A stretch of DNA of 64,000 bases from an uncultured Eggerthellaceae bacterium (lineage in GTDB: Bacteria; Actinomycetota; Coriobacteriia; Coriobacteriales; Eggerthellaceae): positions 10,844 to 74,843 of the forward strand of contig CAJURX010000011.1 in the NCBI GenBank assembly GCA_910589125.1, read 5' to 3'. This document shows, in pieces, positions 16,759 through 25,625 of this stretch; within the stretch, counting starts at the first letter, position 1, and each line of letters opens with the position of its first letter. The notes beneath the pieces are model-generated. The model saw only the letters and a list, made by a program, of their open reading frames with translations. It searched no databases and was not told the DNA's origin. The translations under genes and the position numbers were made by a program.

Positions 16759-16972
16759 GATGGCTGAAGAACGATTCGGCATAGGCCCGTTCTCAATATC
16801 TTCCAAGATGGTTGTCTCAGGTCTTCTGGTCACTTGATGGTCGAGATGTCATCTGGACCGCCCCCTGTCATCAAGCGCATCGCCTGATCGGCATGACAAC
16901 GAGCGGGGACAGGTTTTTCGTTCGCCCCTGTGATACTCTGCAAGAGCACATCCAACAACAAGGAGCCATCCC

Positions 16973-18685
16973 ATGGGCAAGATGATCACGGGTGCCGAAT
17001 ACCCCTTGAGCAAGATATTCAGCTCCGACTTCGAATATCACATACCGCAGTATCAGCGGCCCTACGCATGGACAGAGGAAGAGGCCGGCATCCTCTTTGA
17101 CGATCTCTTCGAGTTCTTCACTGACGAGGAGGATGACAACTACTTCCTGGGGAGCGCTGTGCTCATCAAGCAGGAAGGAGAGCCGCTCTCTGAGGTGATC
17201 GACGGTCAGCAGCGTCTCACCACGCTCACCATCCTGTTGGCAGCCATTGCGGAGGTGTTCTCAGGGGACATGCGCGAGGCGTGCAAAGGGTACCTCGTCG
17301 AGAAGGGCAATGTGATCCAGGGGCTTGCGCCCAAGCCGCGTCTCATGCTGCGCGAGACTGACCGGGGGTTCTTCGAGGAATACGTCCAGAGCCTGCGCAT
17401 CGATGAGCTGCTCAAGCTTGACCCCGCGCAGCTCGGCAGCGAATCACAGCAGCGCATCTGGGAGAACTGCAAGGTGCTTCGCGAGCGCGTGCAAGCGACG
17501 TTCTCGGGTGACGAGACGAAGCTGGCCGCATTCGCCAACTTCCTCGTCACGCGGTGCTATCTGGTAGTGGTCTCCACGCCGAACCAGCCGTCGGCTTACC
17601 GCGTGTTCTCTGTCATGAACAGCCGTGGGCTCGATCTCTTGCCCACGGACATCATCAAGGCTGACGTCATCGCGAAAGTGCCCGCTGCTGAGCGCGACGC
17701 CTACGCCAAGCGATGGGAAGAGCTTGAGGGGTTAGCTGGGCGCGATGGGTTCGAGGATGTCTTCGCGCACGCTCGCATGGCGTTCGCGAAGCGCAAGCCC
17801 AAGCGTGCGCTGAACGAGGAGTTCAAGCAGTTCGTGATCGGACCGGTGTTCGACGCGGCGCCCGATGAGGCAACAGCGGCGAAGATGCTCGTCGATGAGA
17901 TCATCGATCCGCTGACGATCGCCTACATCACCGCCAAGAGCAGCAGCTATGAGGCGCTCTCGAACGCAGATGACGTGAATCGAAGCCTCACGTGGCTGAA
18001 CCGCATCAACAATTCCGATTGGCTGCCACCTGCGATGATGTTCTTGATGCGCCATAGTTCCGACTCGGCATATGTGGCGTGGTTCATGCGCAAACTCGAG
18101 CGCCTAGCGGCGTATCTGCTCGTCACGTCGAAGGGCGTCAACAAGCGCATCGCGCGCTTCGCCGAAGTGCTGGAGGAGATGGACGCGAAACCCGACACCA
18201 GCCGCAGTGATGTGCTGCAATCGGTGGAGCTCACGCCGGCGGAGCGCCGGGAGTTCGCAGAGGCGCTCGACGATGAGATCTACACGAAAGCGGCTGCGGT
18301 GCGCAAGTATGTCATCCTACGGCTCGACTCGTTCGTGTCGGACGGAGCGGCCTTCTACGAGCCGTCCGTGTTCACCGTCGAGCACGTGCTGCCGCAGACG
18401 GTGTCCTCGAAGAGCGCTTGGGCGAAGGCATGGCCGGACGTCGCTGAACGAACCTTCTGGACGAATCGCATCGCAAATCTCGTGCCGCTGAACCGCCGCC
18501 GCAATTCCGCGGCGCAGAATTATGACTTCCCTGTCAAGCTAGAGAAGTATTTCAAAGGCAAGAGCAACGCGTCGTCCTATGCGCTCACCACGCAGGTGCT
18601 AGCAGAGAGGTCCTGGACGCCTAAGGTGGTCGCGCGACGTCAGGACGACCTGATGAACACCTTCAAGCGAAACTGGGAGCTGTGA
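16973..18685 (+). CDS. GmrSD-like DUF262/DUF1524 nuclease
   Basis: A 570-residue protein. The N-terminal DUF262 domain has YHIPQYQRPYAWTEEEA, FLGSAVLI and the ParB-like motif DGQQRLTTL near residue 77. The C-terminal DUF1524 HNH-type domain has TVEHVLPQ near residue 468 and IANLVPLNRRRNSAAQN. Fused proteins of this layout include the type IV modification-dependent restriction enzyme GmrSD. ATG 16973 has AAGGAG eight bases upstream. It stands alone, after the damaged AlbA_2 gene. A role in defence against modified phage DNA is a family-level inference. Confidence 0.85.
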   Translation: MGKMITGAEYPLSKIFSSDFEYHIPQYQRPYAWTEEEAGILFDDLFEFFTDEEDDNYFLGSAVLIKQEGEPLSEVIDGQQRLTTLTILLAAIAEVFSGDMREACKGYLVEKGNVIQGLAPKPRLMLRETDRGFFEEYVQSLRIDELLKLDPAQLGSESQQRIWENCKVLRERVQATFSGDETKLAAFANFLVTRCYLVVVSTPNQPSAYRVFSVMNSRGLDLLPTDIIKADVIAKVPAAERDAYAKRWEELEGLAGRDGFEDVFAHARMAFAKRKPKRALNEEFKQFVIGPVFDAAPDEATAAKMLVDEIIDPLTIAYITAKSSSYEALSNADDVNRSLTWLNRINNSDWLPPAMMFLMRHSSDSAYVAWFMRKLERLAAYLLVTSKGVNKRIARFAEVLEEMDAKPDTSRSDVLQSVELTPAERREFAEALDDEIYTKAAAVRKYVILRLDSFVSDGAAFYEPSVFTVEHVLPQTVSSKSAWAKAWPDVAERTFWTNRIANLVPLNRRRNSAAQNYDFPVKLEKYFKGKSNASSYALTTQVLAERSWTPKVVARRQDDLMNTFKRNWEL

Positions 18686-18742
18686 GGGGGGGGTATCACA
18701 GAACCGTCCTATGTGGTTCCAGGGAGCGCTCCATCGGCACGC

Positions 18743-19495
18743 TCAAAGCTCTCGGTAGGCTTCTTCGCTCACCGGCTCGCACCATTCGGTGCTCATGTTC
18801 GTGCCGCTCGCCTCGAAGGCCACGTGGCTCATCCAGCTATCCTTGGCGGCACCGTGCCAGTGCTTCACGTTCGCCGGGATGGCAACGCAGTCCCCTGCGC
18901 ACAGTTCCTGCGCCTCTTTGCCCCATTCCTGATACCAGCCTCGGCCATCGGTCACAAGCAGGATCTGGCCACCGCCTTCCTCTGCATGGTGGATGTGCCA
19001 ATGGTTGCGGCAGCCTGGCTCGAAGGTCACATTGGCGACGGATTGCGTCTTGGTCGGATCCGTCAGCGGATTCAGGTATGAGCGCCCCGTGAAGCACTGC
19101 GCGTAGGCGTCATTGGGCTGTCCCAGCCCGAACAGGCCGCCGTGAGCTTCGGGCTCTGCAAGGCCTTGTGGGTCATCGGCGTAGACCTTCACGGCCATGC
19201 GGAAGGCTGCCCAAGCGTTTGGCCATCCTGCATAGAAGGCCACGTGCGTGAGCATGGCTGCCATCTCAGGTGCTGTGATGCCGTTCTTCTTAGCTGAGAT
19301 GATGTGGTATTCGAACGACGCGTCCACCAGTCCCTTTGCCACGAGCGTCGTGATCGTGAGCGCTGAGCGCATCTTGAGCGTCAGCGTGTCATCGCTCCAC
19401 ACTTCGCCGAACAGGATGTCGTCATTGATCCGGGCGAACATCGGGGCAAGGTCACCTAACTGGTCACGTCCTGCTGTTTGCTGCACCTTTGGCAT
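18743..19495 (-). CDS. Carboxymuconolactone decarboxylase-cupin fusion
   Basis: A 250-residue protein. Residues 20-115 are a CMD-type helical domain (LKMRSALTITTLVAKGLVD, EYHIISAKKNGIT, HVAFYAGWPNAWAAF). Residues 145-235 are a cupin with the metal pattern HWHIHHAEEGGGQ then HWHGAAKD. CMD proteins without a CxxC pair, as here, are not AhpD peroxidases. Such fusions are annotated as decarboxylase-like or oxidative-stress proteins; the substrate is unknown. ATG 19495 has an excellent AAAGGAGG. The MerR regulator upstream reads in the same direction and probably controls it. Confidence 0.82.
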   Translation of the reverse strand: MPKVQQTAGRDQLGDLAPMFARINDDILFGEVWSDDTLTLKMRSALTITTLVAKGLVDASFEYHIISAKKNGITAPEMAAMLTHVAFYAGWPNAWAAFRMAVKVYADDPQGLAEPEAHGGLFGLGQPNDAYAQCFTGRSYLNPLTDPTKTQSVANVTFEPGCRNHWHIHHAEEGGGQILLVTDGRGWYQEWGKEAQELCAGDCVAIPANVKHWHGAAKDSWMSHVAFEASGTNMSTEWCEPVSEEAYREL

Positions 19496-19631
19496 CGTTC
19501 CTCCTTTGTCGTGGGCTCTTCGTTGCGTAGTGGTTCGTCTTGATGCGATCGCGCTTGTGTTGGTGGTCGTGGGGCATGTGCACGCGCATGTGCTTGGGAG
19601 ACCGGCTTGAACAGCGCAGATCGACGTTCGG

Positions 19632-20093
19632 TCAGGGGGATGCGATCTGGCATCTCCTCTTCAGTGCCGCGATCTCTGCGGGCAGTTGACTATCCTTCAT
19701 GTTGCGAGGCGCGTCGCACGTCCCCGCTTCGGCTGCTGTGTCATAGAACCAGCATTTGTACGTGATGTAATCGAGCGTGCTCTGCAGCTCTGCAAGCTGG
19801 CGTTGGAGCTCATCACGGCGCTTGTGCACAAGCGCACGCCGCTCTTCGATGGTCGCATCGCCCTTCTGATACAGGCTCGTGAACTCGCGAATCTCGCGCA
19901 GCGTCATGCCCGAGAGCTTCAGGTGGCCGATGAGCCTCATCCACCCTACGTCCTCTTCGGTGTAGATGCGAATGCCTCCCTCGGTGCGCTCTATGCTGGG
20001 AAGCAGCCCTTTCGATTCATAGTATCTGAGCGTGGACGATGGCATGTTGAGCATCTCGGACACCTGTCCGATCGTGTAGCGCTTTTCCTCCAT
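19632..20093 (-). CDS. MerR-family transcriptional regulator
   Basis: A 153-residue MerR protein. The winged helix includes YTIGQVSEMLNMPSSTLRYY and ESKGLLPSIERTEGGIRIY, and a long dimerisation helix includes ALVHKRRDELQRQLAEL. C-terminal cysteines (KCWFYDT, GTCDAP) may sense a metal or thiol signal. ATG 20093 is selected because AAGGGG is six bases away; ATG 20099 abuts it. A target is suggested by the CMD-cupin gene 136 bases downstream on the same strand, an arrangement seen for stress-responsive reductase and cupin genes. Confidence 0.9.
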   Translation of the reverse strand: MEEKRYTIGQVSEMLNMPSSTLRYYESKGLLPSIERTEGGIRIYTEEDVGWMRLIGHLKLSGMTLREIREFTSLYQKGDATIEERRALVHKRRDELQRQLAELQSTLDYITYKCWFYDTAAEAGTCDAPRNMKDSQLPAEIAALKRRCQIASP

Positions 20094-20141
20094 GCGCATC
20101 CCCTTTTTCTATGTTGCGGTCGTTGTGGGGTCCATTATCAA

Positions 20142-20159
20142 CTTGAACCATGGTTGAAG
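20142..20159. promoter_or_regulatory. MerR-type dyad
   Basis: CTTGAACCATGGTTGAAG is an 18-base palindrome with a single G/G mismatch, lying 49 bases upstream of the MerR start. MerR regulators bind such dyads between promoter elements. A separate perfect hairpin, ATGCCAGC-AA-GCTGGCAT, covers 20218-20235. The remainder of the 326-base gap 20094-20419 holds no recognisable gene. Confidence 0.5.
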
Positions 20160-20419
20160 CTCAAGGATCGTCTTGGGGCGATCCTGCGAAGATGCGAGCG
20201 AGACGGTCATCTTCCTATGCCAGCAAGCTGGCATCTACGCCCACCAGAGAGCGGGTCCGTGGTCAGAGACGTGGCATTCGGTGTGTCCCTTCAGCGCGTT
20301 TCACGGGTACGTTACAGGTCATCGCAGAGGGGTCGTTCGGGCTTGCGGCTCGCATAGAGTCTCGTACGTGCATGCGGCGGGGTGCTTGGAAGCGTGCCCC
20401 TGACGATAGGGAGGTTCTC

Positions 20420-21358
20420 ATGGAGATCAAGAAGGTCACGGTTGCTGGCGGCGGGGTCTTGGGAAGCCAGATAGCGTTGCAGAGCGCATATAAGGGGTTC
20501 GAGGTGACCCTTTGGTTGCGCAGCGAAGGCTCTATCGAGCGCACGCGTCCGAAGCTGGAGCGCTTGCGTGGTATCTACAAGCAGAGCCTTGCAGCGCTCA
20601 AGACCGATCCGCGCGCATTCTGCCCGGGCCTGACCGATTCTCCAGACGTGCCATCCGATGAGCTTGACGAGCTGATCGGACGGGTCGATGCGGCGTTCGA
20701 CAGCTTGGTGCTCACCACCAGCTATGAGGAGGCGTTCGGTGATACGGATCTTGTCATCGAAGCCATAGCGGAGATCATCGCCGGGAAGGACGCCTTCTAT
20801 GCCACCATCAAAGACGTATTGCCCCAACGCACCATCCTGTGCACCAACTCCTCAACGCTGCTACCGAGCGCCATGGTCGGTTCAACCGGGCGGCCGGATA
20901 GGTTCTTGGCCCTTCACTTCGCCAACAACATCTGGAAGCAGAATACCGCCGAGGTCATGGGCACCGCGGAAACGAGCCCCGAGTCATATCAGGCTGTGGT
21001 GGACTTCGCGAAAGCCATCTCCATGGTCCCGTTGGAGCTGAAGAAGGAACAGCCTGGCTACTTGCTGAACAGCATGCTCGTCCCGTTCCTGAGCGCTGCT
21101 GAGGCGCTGCTCGCCAACGATGTGGCGGACTTCGAGACGATCGACAAGGCATGGACGCTCGGCACCGGCGCTCCACTCGGACCCTTCCGCATATTGGACA
21201 TCGTGGGCCTGACCACCGCATACAACATCGTCGCCGCCAGCCCTGCTGCCCAGGAGCCGGACAGCACCGCAGCACGCATCGCAAGCTTGTTGAAGCAGCG
21301 CATCGACGAAGGCAAGACGGGCATCAATGCTGGAGAAGGCTTCTACAAGTACGACTAG
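20420..21358 (+). CDS. 3-hydroxyacyl-CoA dehydrogenase family protein
   Basis: A 312-residue NAD-dependent enzyme. The Rossmann loop is VTVAGGGVLGSQIA. The catalytic segment is NSSTLLPSAM followed by RFLALHFANNIW with the active His, then KEQPGYLLNSMLVPFL, and the C-terminal helical domain ends INAGEGFYKYD. It resembles short HAD/Hbd enzymes that oxidise 3-hydroxybutyryl-CoA-like substrates, although the YSRP-type loop is atypical, so the exact acyl substrate is open. ATG 20420 follows AGGGAGG. It is monocistronic, with no other beta-oxidation gene nearby. Confidence 0.85.
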   Translation: MEIKKVTVAGGGVLGSQIALQSAYKGFEVTLWLRSEGSIERTRPKLERLRGIYKQSLAALKTDPRAFCPGLTDSPDVPSDELDELIGRVDAAFDSLVLTTSYEEAFGDTDLVIEAIAEIIAGKDAFYATIKDVLPQRTILCTNSSTLLPSAMVGSTGRPDRFLALHFANNIWKQNTAEVMGTAETSPESYQAVVDFAKAISMVPLELKKEQPGYLLNSMLVPFLSAAEALLANDVADFETIDKAWTLGTGAPLGPFRILDIVGLTTAYNIVAASPAAQEPDSTAARIASLLKQRIDEGKTGINAGEGFYKYD

Positions 21359-21470
21359 CTGCGCCTTTGCAGGAGTCGATCCCTGGGTCGGTGGTGTGAC
21401 GTTAGGTGCGTCGCTTTTGTCGCGCCTTGCGCTGCATGCTAGGATGATGCGACCGGAAAGGGGAGGTGCC

Positions 21471-21815
21471 ATGGACAAGGCGCAGAAGAAGGAATTGGTC
21501 GAGGCGTACAAGAATCGCTGTCGCGAGATGGGCGTCATCGCCCTTCGGTGCACGGCAACGAGTGAGTCGTTCTTGGGCGCTTCCCAAGATGTGCCGGCGG
21601 ACTTCAACAGCGCTCGCGCGAAGCTCGATCTGGGTGGTCATCCCAACAAGAAGCTGAGCGCGCTTTGGGAGCGCTATGGCGAAGAGGGGTTCGAGTTCAT
21701 CGTCCTGGAATCCTTGGAATGCGAAGATCCTGCTGAGGACTATCGCGCTGACCTTGAAGAGCTTCGCGAGCTTTGCCTTGCCGCCGATCCGAAGGCGGAG
21801 AAGATCTGGCGCTGA
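21471..21815 (+). CDS. Small GIY-YIG-like family protein
   Basis: A 114-residue protein. It resembles a conserved family loosely annotated as GIY-YIG nuclease (GVIALRCTATSESFLGAS, then HPNKKLSALWERYGEEGFEF, ending LCLAADPKAEKIWR). The strict GIY and YIG tripeptides are not evident, so nuclease activity is uncertain. ATG 21471 is preceded by AAAGGGGAGG. Monocistronic. Confidence 0.65.
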   Translation: MDKAQKKELVEAYKNRCREMGVIALRCTATSESFLGASQDVPADFNSARAKLDLGGHPNKKLSALWERYGEEGFEFIVLESLECEDPAEDYRADLEELRELCLAADPKAEKIWR

Positions 21816-21992
21816 CCTGACGGCGGGTGGGCTGAGCTCAAGCACGGGTCGCTTCTCAGATCGATCGCGGATTCGCCCGAACAGATGGTGACATCATCCC
21901 CCTCGACTTGCGTCATCACACGCCATCTGGACCGCCCTCTATCATCTGCTAAGCTGCCGGGGTGTTCGGTCGGATGAAGGGAGCGGAGCACC

Positions 21993-22892
21993 TTGGCGAA
22001 GGATGCCTATCGGGTCATGCGCGATGACAGCCTCTGGCCGCGTGGGGACATCACGCGGGAGGCGTTCGTGACCCATGTGTGGGAACAGGGTGCTGAACAT
22101 GAGCGCGAGCTCCCGTGGCGGGACATCGACGATGCGTATGCGGTCCTCGTGTCCGAGGTCATGCTCCAGCAGACCCAAGTGGTGCGCGTGGAGCAGTACT
22201 GGCCGCGATTCTTGGATGCATTCCCCACGATAGAGGCGCTGGCGCAGGGCAGCGTGGCGCAGGTGCTCTCGCTCTGGCAGGGGTTGGGGTACAACCGCCG
22301 GGCGCTCTCATTGAAGCGAGCAGCAGAGCAGGTGATGGAGGCGGGGTCCGGTCAGCTTCCCGACACGTTCGACGAGTTGGTCGCGCTTCCTGGCATCGGG
22401 CCTGCTACAGCAGCGGGCGTCATGGCGTTCGCCCATCAGAAGCCATCCGTCTACGTGGAGACCAACGTGCGCGCGGTGTTCATACATGCGCTGTTCCCGG
22501 ATGAGGACAAGGTGCCCGATGCAGCGCTCCTGCCCTACGTGGCGGACACGGCGGATGTGGATGATCCGCGGCACTGGTACTACGCGCTGCTCGACCATGG
22601 AGCGGCGCTCAAGCGCAGCGGCATCAATCCGACGCGAGCGAGCACGTCCTACAGCCGGCAGTCAGCATTCGAGGGGTCGCGACGACAGAAGCGCGCTGAG
22701 CTCGTGCGCATCGTGTTGGCGGCAGAGGGTGGCATCCCCTTGGAGGAGGCTCGTCGCCTCCTTGATGCGATGGAGGCGGAGCATGGGCGTGGTGCCGTTG
22801 ATGATGCGCTGTTCGATTCGCTGGTGAGCGATCTGGTGAGCGAGGGATTCATGCACGCCGATGGAGATGTGCTCTTCGTTGAGGCATCGTAG
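21993..22892 (+). CDS. MutY-like HhH-GPD DNA glycosylase lacking the iron-sulfur cysteines
   Basis: A 299-residue protein of the MutY/endonuclease III superfamily. It has the catalytic Glu motif SEVMLQQTQVVRV, the WQGLGYNRRAL helix and the helix-hairpin-helix LPGIGPATAAGVMAFA. The usual catalytic Asp region reads VYVETNVRAVF, with Glu where MutY has Asp. The C-terminal half contains no cysteines, so the [4Fe-4S] cluster of classical MutY is absent. The MutY C-terminal 8-oxoG-recognition domain is also missing; a helical tail replaces it. It probably excises a damaged or mispaired base, but A/8-oxoG specificity should not be assumed. Start TTG 21993 follows GGAG. Confidence 0.75.
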   Translation: MAKDAYRVMRDDSLWPRGDITREAFVTHVWEQGAEHERELPWRDIDDAYAVLVSEVMLQQTQVVRVEQYWPRFLDAFPTIEALAQGSVAQVLSLWQGLGYNRRALSLKRAAEQVMEAGSGQLPDTFDELVALPGIGPATAAGVMAFAHQKPSVYVETNVRAVFIHALFPDEDKVPDAALLPYVADTADVDDPRHWYYALLDHGAALKRSGINPTRASTSYSRQSAFEGSRRQKRAELVRIVLAAEGGIPLEEARRLLDAMEAEHGRGAVDDALFDSLVSDLVSEGFMHADGDVLFVEAS

Positions 22893-22903
22893 AGCGCGCC
22901 AGC

Positions 22904-23491
22904 TCAGTCGTCCAAGAGCGGGTTGTGCACCATGCGCAGGCCTCGGTCGAGCCCTGCTGCGATCCCGAGGACGGTCAGTGCCGCATTCAGCCAGGCAGGA
23001 AGCGCGAAGGTGGGCACCGAGAACCCTAGAGGGAAGCCGAGCGCTGCAAGGCCATTCGATATCCCATTGATGGCGTTCGGTATCTGCGTCACCAGCGCTA
23101 CAACGAGCACGACCCACGAGATGATGGCGATCATCCGGCTCAGCGTGGGATGCTCTTGGTCGAAGCGCTGTCGTGCTGCTTCGGCGGTGCCAGGCAGAGG
23201 TGAGAGCGCGCGGCCAGGCTTATCGCGTTCGAGGATATGCGCCTGCTTCATGCCGTAAAGGCTCATGGCTGCCTTGATGGTCGTGTCCTCATCCAGCACG
23301 AAGCGAGCAGGCGACCTCTTCACCTCGGCAAGGGTGCCGTTGCGGTACAGCTTCACCTTCTCACCGGGATCGAAGAAGTCGACCTCCACCACATAGCCTG
23401 CACCCGCGTGCTCGGTTCCGTACAGCCCACGCCAGATCACGTCCGTGGGCTTCGGTGGACGCAGCGTCGTTGCGGTGCTCTCGGTGCTCAT
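22904..23491 (-). CDS. Two-segment membrane protein, unknown function
   Basis: A 195-residue protein. A soluble N-terminal region (residues 1-115) includes VIWRGLYGTEHAGAGYVVEV. Two hydrophobic segments follow, at about 118-138 (MIAIISWVVLVVALVTQI) and 160-182, with a short polar end. No family was recognised. It runs divergently from a TetR regulator and a perfect palindrome lies between, so it is likely the repressed target. Confidence 0.7.
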   Translation of the reverse strand: MSTESTATTLRPPKPTDVIWRGLYGTEHAGAGYVVEVDFFDPGEKVKLYRNGTLAEVKRSPARFVLDEDTTIKAAMSLYGMKQAHILERDKPGRALSPLPGTAEAARQRFDQEHPTLSRMIAIISWVVLVVALVTQIPNAINGISNGLAALGFPLGFSVPTFALPAWLNAALTVLGIAAGLDRGLRMVHNPLLDD

Positions 23492-23517
23492 GGCATGACC
23501 CTCCCCGTGCTGGTATC

Positions 23518-23533
23518 TAATACGTTCGTATTA
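23518..23533. promoter_or_regulatory. Perfect 16-bp palindrome, likely TetR operator
   Basis: TAATACGTTCGTATTA is a perfect palindrome, 27 bases upstream of the membrane-protein start and 91 bases upstream of the TetR start. A second weaker inverted element, TTACAAGTGTATTA, follows at 23536-23549. The AT-rich segment contrasts with its GC-rich flanks. Confidence 0.55.
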
Positions 23534-23623
23534 TATTACAAGTGTATTAAAATAACGAGACACGCACAAGAACTAAGGATGCCCAGCGGATCCAAGGGTA
23601 GCCTGAGCAGCGAAGGAGGATCC

Positions 23624-24223
23624 ATGCCGAAGATCGTCGACGGGCAAGCACGGCGCGAGCGCATCGCCGAGGCGGTGTGGGCCATCGCGGCTCGCAACGG
23701 CCTTGGGAGCGCCACGATCCGGACGGTGGCTGCAGAGTGCGGCTTGTCGGTGGGCTCCATCCAGCACTCCTTCGCAAGCCAAGCGTGCTTGCAGCGATTC
23801 GCCATGGAGCTCATCGTCCAACGCGTCACCGAGCGTCTTTCCGCGCCCCTTGCATCCGACCAGCTCTCAGAGGCAGGCGTGACAGACGGCATCATCGCGC
23901 TCTTGCTCCAATTGCTCCCCCTCGATCCTGAGCGAGAGGCTGAGGCGCGTGTATGGTTCGCGTTCTTGAACGCTGCGCTCACCGATGATGAGCTGGCACC
24001 CTACGCAGCTGAGATCGATGCGCTCATAGGATCATTCTGCCGGAGCTGCCTCGAGCAGCTTCCCACTGCTCGCGAAGATGAGCATGCATCGCTCGAGGAG
24101 CGTGCGACTGCCCTGCATGCGCTTCTGGATGGCTTGACCGTGCATATGCTCGCCGCGCCCTTCGCCATGGATGGCGCAGGAGCCGAACGCATCGTGAGAT
24201 CGTTCCTCGGCCAGACGCGCTAG
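23624..24223 (+). CDS. TetR-family transcriptional regulator
   Basis: A 199-residue repressor. The HTH reads RRERIAEAVWAIAARNGLGS then ATIRTVAAECGLSVGSIQHSF, of the BetI-like branch, followed by an all-helical ligand domain with LEERATALHALLDGLTVHML. ATG 23624 follows GAAGGAGG; the frame is open upstream but without a comparable site. It probably represses itself and the divergent membrane protein. Its stop overlaps the stop of the convergent 24220-25182 gene by four bases. Confidence 0.92.
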   Translation: MPKIVDGQARRERIAEAVWAIAARNGLGSATIRTVAAECGLSVGSIQHSFASQACLQRFAMELIVQRVTERLSAPLASDQLSEAGVTDGIIALLLQLLPLDPEREAEARVWFAFLNAALTDDELAPYAAEIDALIGSFCRSCLEQLPTAREDEHASLEERATALHALLDGLTVHMLAAPFAMDGAGAERIVRSFLGQTR

Positions 24224-25182
24224 CTCGTCATGCTCTCGTAGGCATCCCCAGTGGTGTCTATCACCATGTTCTGGAAGCGCTCCGACATGAAGGCATTGCT
24301 GAAGTTGTCATCCACCCACTGCTCGAATGCATTCGCCGGAGGGATGCCCGCATCGCGTTCGGCGCGGCGATCGAAGCACATGATGGTCATGAAGATGTCC
24401 AGGATCAGATAGATGGAGAGCAGCGTCACGAATACCGCTTTCCGCTTCGTCGTCGGCGTACCCAAGCCCCACAGCAGGTCAGGCATGACGAGCTTGTACC
24501 ACAGATAGCCGAGCAGTCCCCAGAAGAAGAGGAAGGGCACGGCCACCCATTTGGTGATGGCGCCCGGAACACCGCCGGCGATGTAGTCCCACGAGACCGC
24601 GCCCATGAACGTCTCCATGCCCCAGCCGGTGATCTGCTCGAGCAGGCCGCCGACGAGCATGGAGACCAGGAACACGATCCAGCCCTTCGCGTGTGCGCGC
24701 CGCAGCTGAAAGGTGACGAGGGTCAGCAAGACTGCGCCTGCGCCGTAGAGCGGGCTGAACGGTCCCCAGACGAGCCCCACGCGACTCTCCGTCACACCCG
24801 CCGTGATGAACATCCAGACCTCTTCGAGGAGAAGGCCGAGCACTGACCCGATGAAGAAGATCATGACGAGCTGATACCAGCCGATATGCAGATGGTCAAG
24901 GAAGCTCTCGCGGATCTGCTTCTCTGCTTTGCGCACCTCGGCAAGCTGCTCGCGGTCCAGATGGAGCTTTTTCTCCTTCTTGCCACCCTTGAGCTTCTGG
25001 GCAGCGCGGACAGCTTCTATCTGAGCGATCATCCGTCGCGTTGCTGGTGTGACGGCGTCGGTGTCAGCAGCATTGCGCAAGCGCTTGCCGCGACCGAGCC
25101 ATGCCCAGAACGTGCCGATGGCCCAGATGACCAGCATGATGAACAGAGCGGTCAGCACGAGGCTGATGATGGAGAGAAGCAT
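24220..25182 (-). CDS. CmpB-type polytopic membrane protein
   Basis: A 320-residue protein. One N-terminal membrane segment is followed by a charged linker (KLKGGKKEKKLHLDREQLAE) and a C-terminal half with five or six membrane segments. That half matches the putative ABC-transporter type IV/CmpB family (FFIGSVLGLLLEEVW, GLVWGPFSPLYGAGAVLLTL, SMLVGGLLEQITGWGME). No ATP-binding partner is adjacent, and the family's transport role is unproven. ATG 25182 follows GGGAGG. Confidence 0.75.
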   Translation of the reverse strand: MLLSIISLVLTALFIMLVIWAIGTFWAWLGRGKRLRNAADTDAVTPATRRMIAQIEAVRAAQKLKGGKKEKKLHLDREQLAEVRKAEKQIRESFLDHLHIGWYQLVMIFFIGSVLGLLLEEVWMFITAGVTESRVGLVWGPFSPLYGAGAVLLTLVTFQLRRAHAKGWIVFLVSMLVGGLLEQITGWGMETFMGAVSWDYIAGGVPGAITKWVAVPFLFFWGLLGYLWYKLVMPDLLWGLGTPTTKRKAVFVTLLSIYLILDIFMTIMCFDRRAERDAGIPPANAFEQWVDDNFSNAFMSERFQNMVIDTTGDAYESMTS

Positions 25183-25434
25183 GCGACCTCCCGTTGCGCA
25201 AGGATCGATCAGGTCAGTTGGTGAGCGTGGTCATTCTACCGGATGCGAAAGAGGGCTCTCGTCTCAAGATGAGCCTTCGCGACCATCGTGGATAGAGGGT
25301 GGATATCCCCTGGTCAGAGGCCATGTCAAAGACTTTTGACAGAGGGATATGGGCCCTTATGGCGAAGGGGGCAGCTGCGGGGTGCTAGCCTTGCTCGCGC
25401 TTTGGATGGTTGGATGCAACAAGGAGGATTCTCT

Positions 25435-25596
25435 ATGATATCCACGAATGCTTTCATGATCTTGGTGCTGCTCTTGGGAGTCGCAACGGCTCTGCTGGGC
25501 ATCGGGCTTGTCTGCCTGACCACGCAGACGAATCAACGCCTCAAGAGGCTTGAAGCGCGGCTGGTGAAGATGCAGGACGCGGATCACGTCGAGTGA
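25435..25596 (+). CDS. Small single-span membrane protein
   Basis: A 53-residue protein starting MISTNAFMILVLLLGVATAL, one hydrophobic helix followed by a charged helix (NQRLKRLEARLVKMQ). ATG 25435 has an excellent AAGGAGG at seven-base spacing, which is the main evidence that it is real. It precedes the HTH-membrane regulator at 25626 by 29 bases and is probably co-transcribed with it. Function unknown. Confidence 0.6.
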   Translation: MISTNAFMILVLLLGVATALLGIGLVCLTTQTNQRLKRLEARLVKMQDADHVE

Positions 25597-25625
25597 CGGA
25601 TGATGGATAGGAGAGGGACCAGGCA

